This document shows positions 63,559 to 64,000 of a stretch of 64,000 bases of DNA, piece after piece. Location: contig NZ_KB904327.1 in assembly GCF_000379965.1 (NCBI RefSeq), positions 620,001 through 684,000 of the forward strand, written 5' to 3'. A model generated the notes under the pieces. The model did no database searches and was not told where the DNA came from. It saw only the letters and a program-made list of their open reading frames with translations. Position numbers and translations under genes: made by a program. Numbering within the stretch: position 1 is the first letter of the stretch; the number at the start of each line of letters is the position of its first letter. The DNA is from Hoylesella nanceiensis DSM 19126 = JCM 15639 (GTDB lineage: Bacteria > Bacteroidota > Bacteroidia > Bacteroidales > Bacteroidaceae).

Positions 63559-64000
63559 TTAATTTGTTGAGTCGCTAACTGCAGTCATATCAGGTGCAGT
63601 TGGAGCGCCACCCCACATTTGAGAAGCGTTAGAACCCAATCGCTTTACAGCAATACTACGCATTGAAAGGAGGTCTTTTGCCCATCTTTCGGCAATCTTA
63701 CCATCAACCATTTCCATTACCTTGTAGGTATCTTCTAAGATAAGGAATTGTGTTGCAATATCGTTTTGTGATAAATAAAGCATGTTATCATTTAGTGATA
63801 GATACCAACCAAGATATTGATAAGCATCTTTCCACACTCCATTTAAGTATTCTGTTGCCTTTGCTTTGTTTCCAACAATTGCATAAGCACGACCTAACTC
63901 GCTTGCTCCACTGATGTAAGTAAGTGGTACATTGTATGCAGAAATTTCTTTGTCAGCCTTCTCAAGTACCTTTATTGCACGAGCCTTGTCGTTCTCTGCA
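63559..64000 (-). CDS. C-terminal end of a DUF2723-type membrane protein (partial)
   Basis: About 146 codons enter from the right edge and stop at 63559. The visible part is a helical, TPR-like soluble tail: DKARAIKVLEKADKEI, NVPLTYISGASELG, AYAIVGNKAKA, YLGWYLSLND. This resembles the C-terminal end of the large DUF2723 (protein O-mannosyltransferase-like) proteins of Bacteroidetes. The membrane part lies outside the window, so the assignment is by pattern only. A GTG at 63837 that could be read as a start is internal. Confidence 0.65.
   Translation of the reverse strand, partial: AENDKARAIKVLEKADKEISAYNVPLTYISGASELGRAYAIVGNKAKATEYLNGVWKDAYQYLGWYLSLNDNMLYLSQNDIATQFLILEDTYKVMEMVDGKIAERWAKDLLSMRSIAVKRLGSNASQMWGGAPTAPDMTAVSDSTN

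Overview
The window looks like chromosomal DNA of a Bacteroidetes bacterium, most probably Prevotellaceae. Reasons: AT-rich sequence; a recurrent -7 promoter box TAnnTTTG close to many start codons (a clear TTG about 20 bp upstream only at rpoD and hisC); few Shine-Dalgarno sites; a short primary sigma factor without region 1.1; and lineage-typical genes (BY-kinase of the Wzc type, HU-CCDC81/SPOR protein, DUF4348 lipoprotein, porin O/P, ThrE in one polypeptide, a PorE-like type IX secretion lipoprotein, DUF2723 protein). I saw no rRNA, tRNA, insertion sequence, prophage or CRISPR array. The one RNA gene I can name is RNase P RNA (rnpB).

Layout. 1-8 kb: partial trmN6 (-), then lon, tgt, an LptF/LptG-type permease, a DEAD-box helicase and ferritin (+). 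8.4-13.6 kb (-): surface polysaccharide genes (a WecA/MraY-type transferase broken by a one-base frameshift, a nucleotidyltransferase-like protein, a GT2 glycosyltransferase, a small membrane protein) and a YihY/BrkB protein. 13.6-14.0 kb: rnpB (-). 14.4-28.8 kb (+): htrA, rpoD, a secreted unknown, an HprK-like kinase / S26 peptidase-like / PqqD-like cassette, a His/Cys-rich small protein with a TonB receptor and lipoprotein (candidate metal uptake), porin O/P, ThrE, an HU-CCDC81/SPOR protein and an FHA protein. 29.1-32.1 kb (-): rny, zapA, a small coiled-coil protein and an unknown. 33.3-42.5 kb (+): rfbA, Wzc-like tyrosine autokinase, a HAD protein, topB, PorE-like. 42.5-44.6 kb (-): an endonuclease/phosphatase-fold protein and MltF-like transglycosylase. 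44.7 kb (+): a HisC-like protein without the PLP lysine. 46.0-48.7 kb (-): PhnP-like hydrolase, murB, DUF4348. 48.8 kb (+): pheS. 50.1-52.3 kb (-): acyl-ACP thioesterase and an OmpA-family protein. 53.1-61.1 kb (+): THUMP methyltransferase, DPP-IV-like peptidase, purD, two membrane proteins, and ZnuA/ZnuC-like proteins with no permease. 61.3-64.0 kb (-): DUF4112, queG, polysaccharide deacetylase and the end of a DUF2723-type protein.

The most unusual signal is non-coding. Eleven intergenic spacers carry a degenerate tandem repeat with a 22-bp period. Its core is a near-palindrome, AAAAGCAATGCTTTTAC, followed by about 5 variable bases, usually in 4 or 5 units (88 or 110 bp). Units differ a lot in sequence but keep the 22-bp step almost exactly. 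Arrays lie in convergent, divergent and tandem spacers and, apart from one edge touching a stop codon, not in genes. I know of no named element with these properties; phased protein binding is an inference.

Other points: a HisC homologue with K to R at the Schiff-base position; a Tgt lacking two of three zinc cysteines; a Tyr/Gly-repeat kinase tail; a likely leaderless GTG-start gene; a perfect 28-bp palindrome between convergent genes; and a promoter-to-terminator stretch with no ORF at 37.5-38.0 kb.
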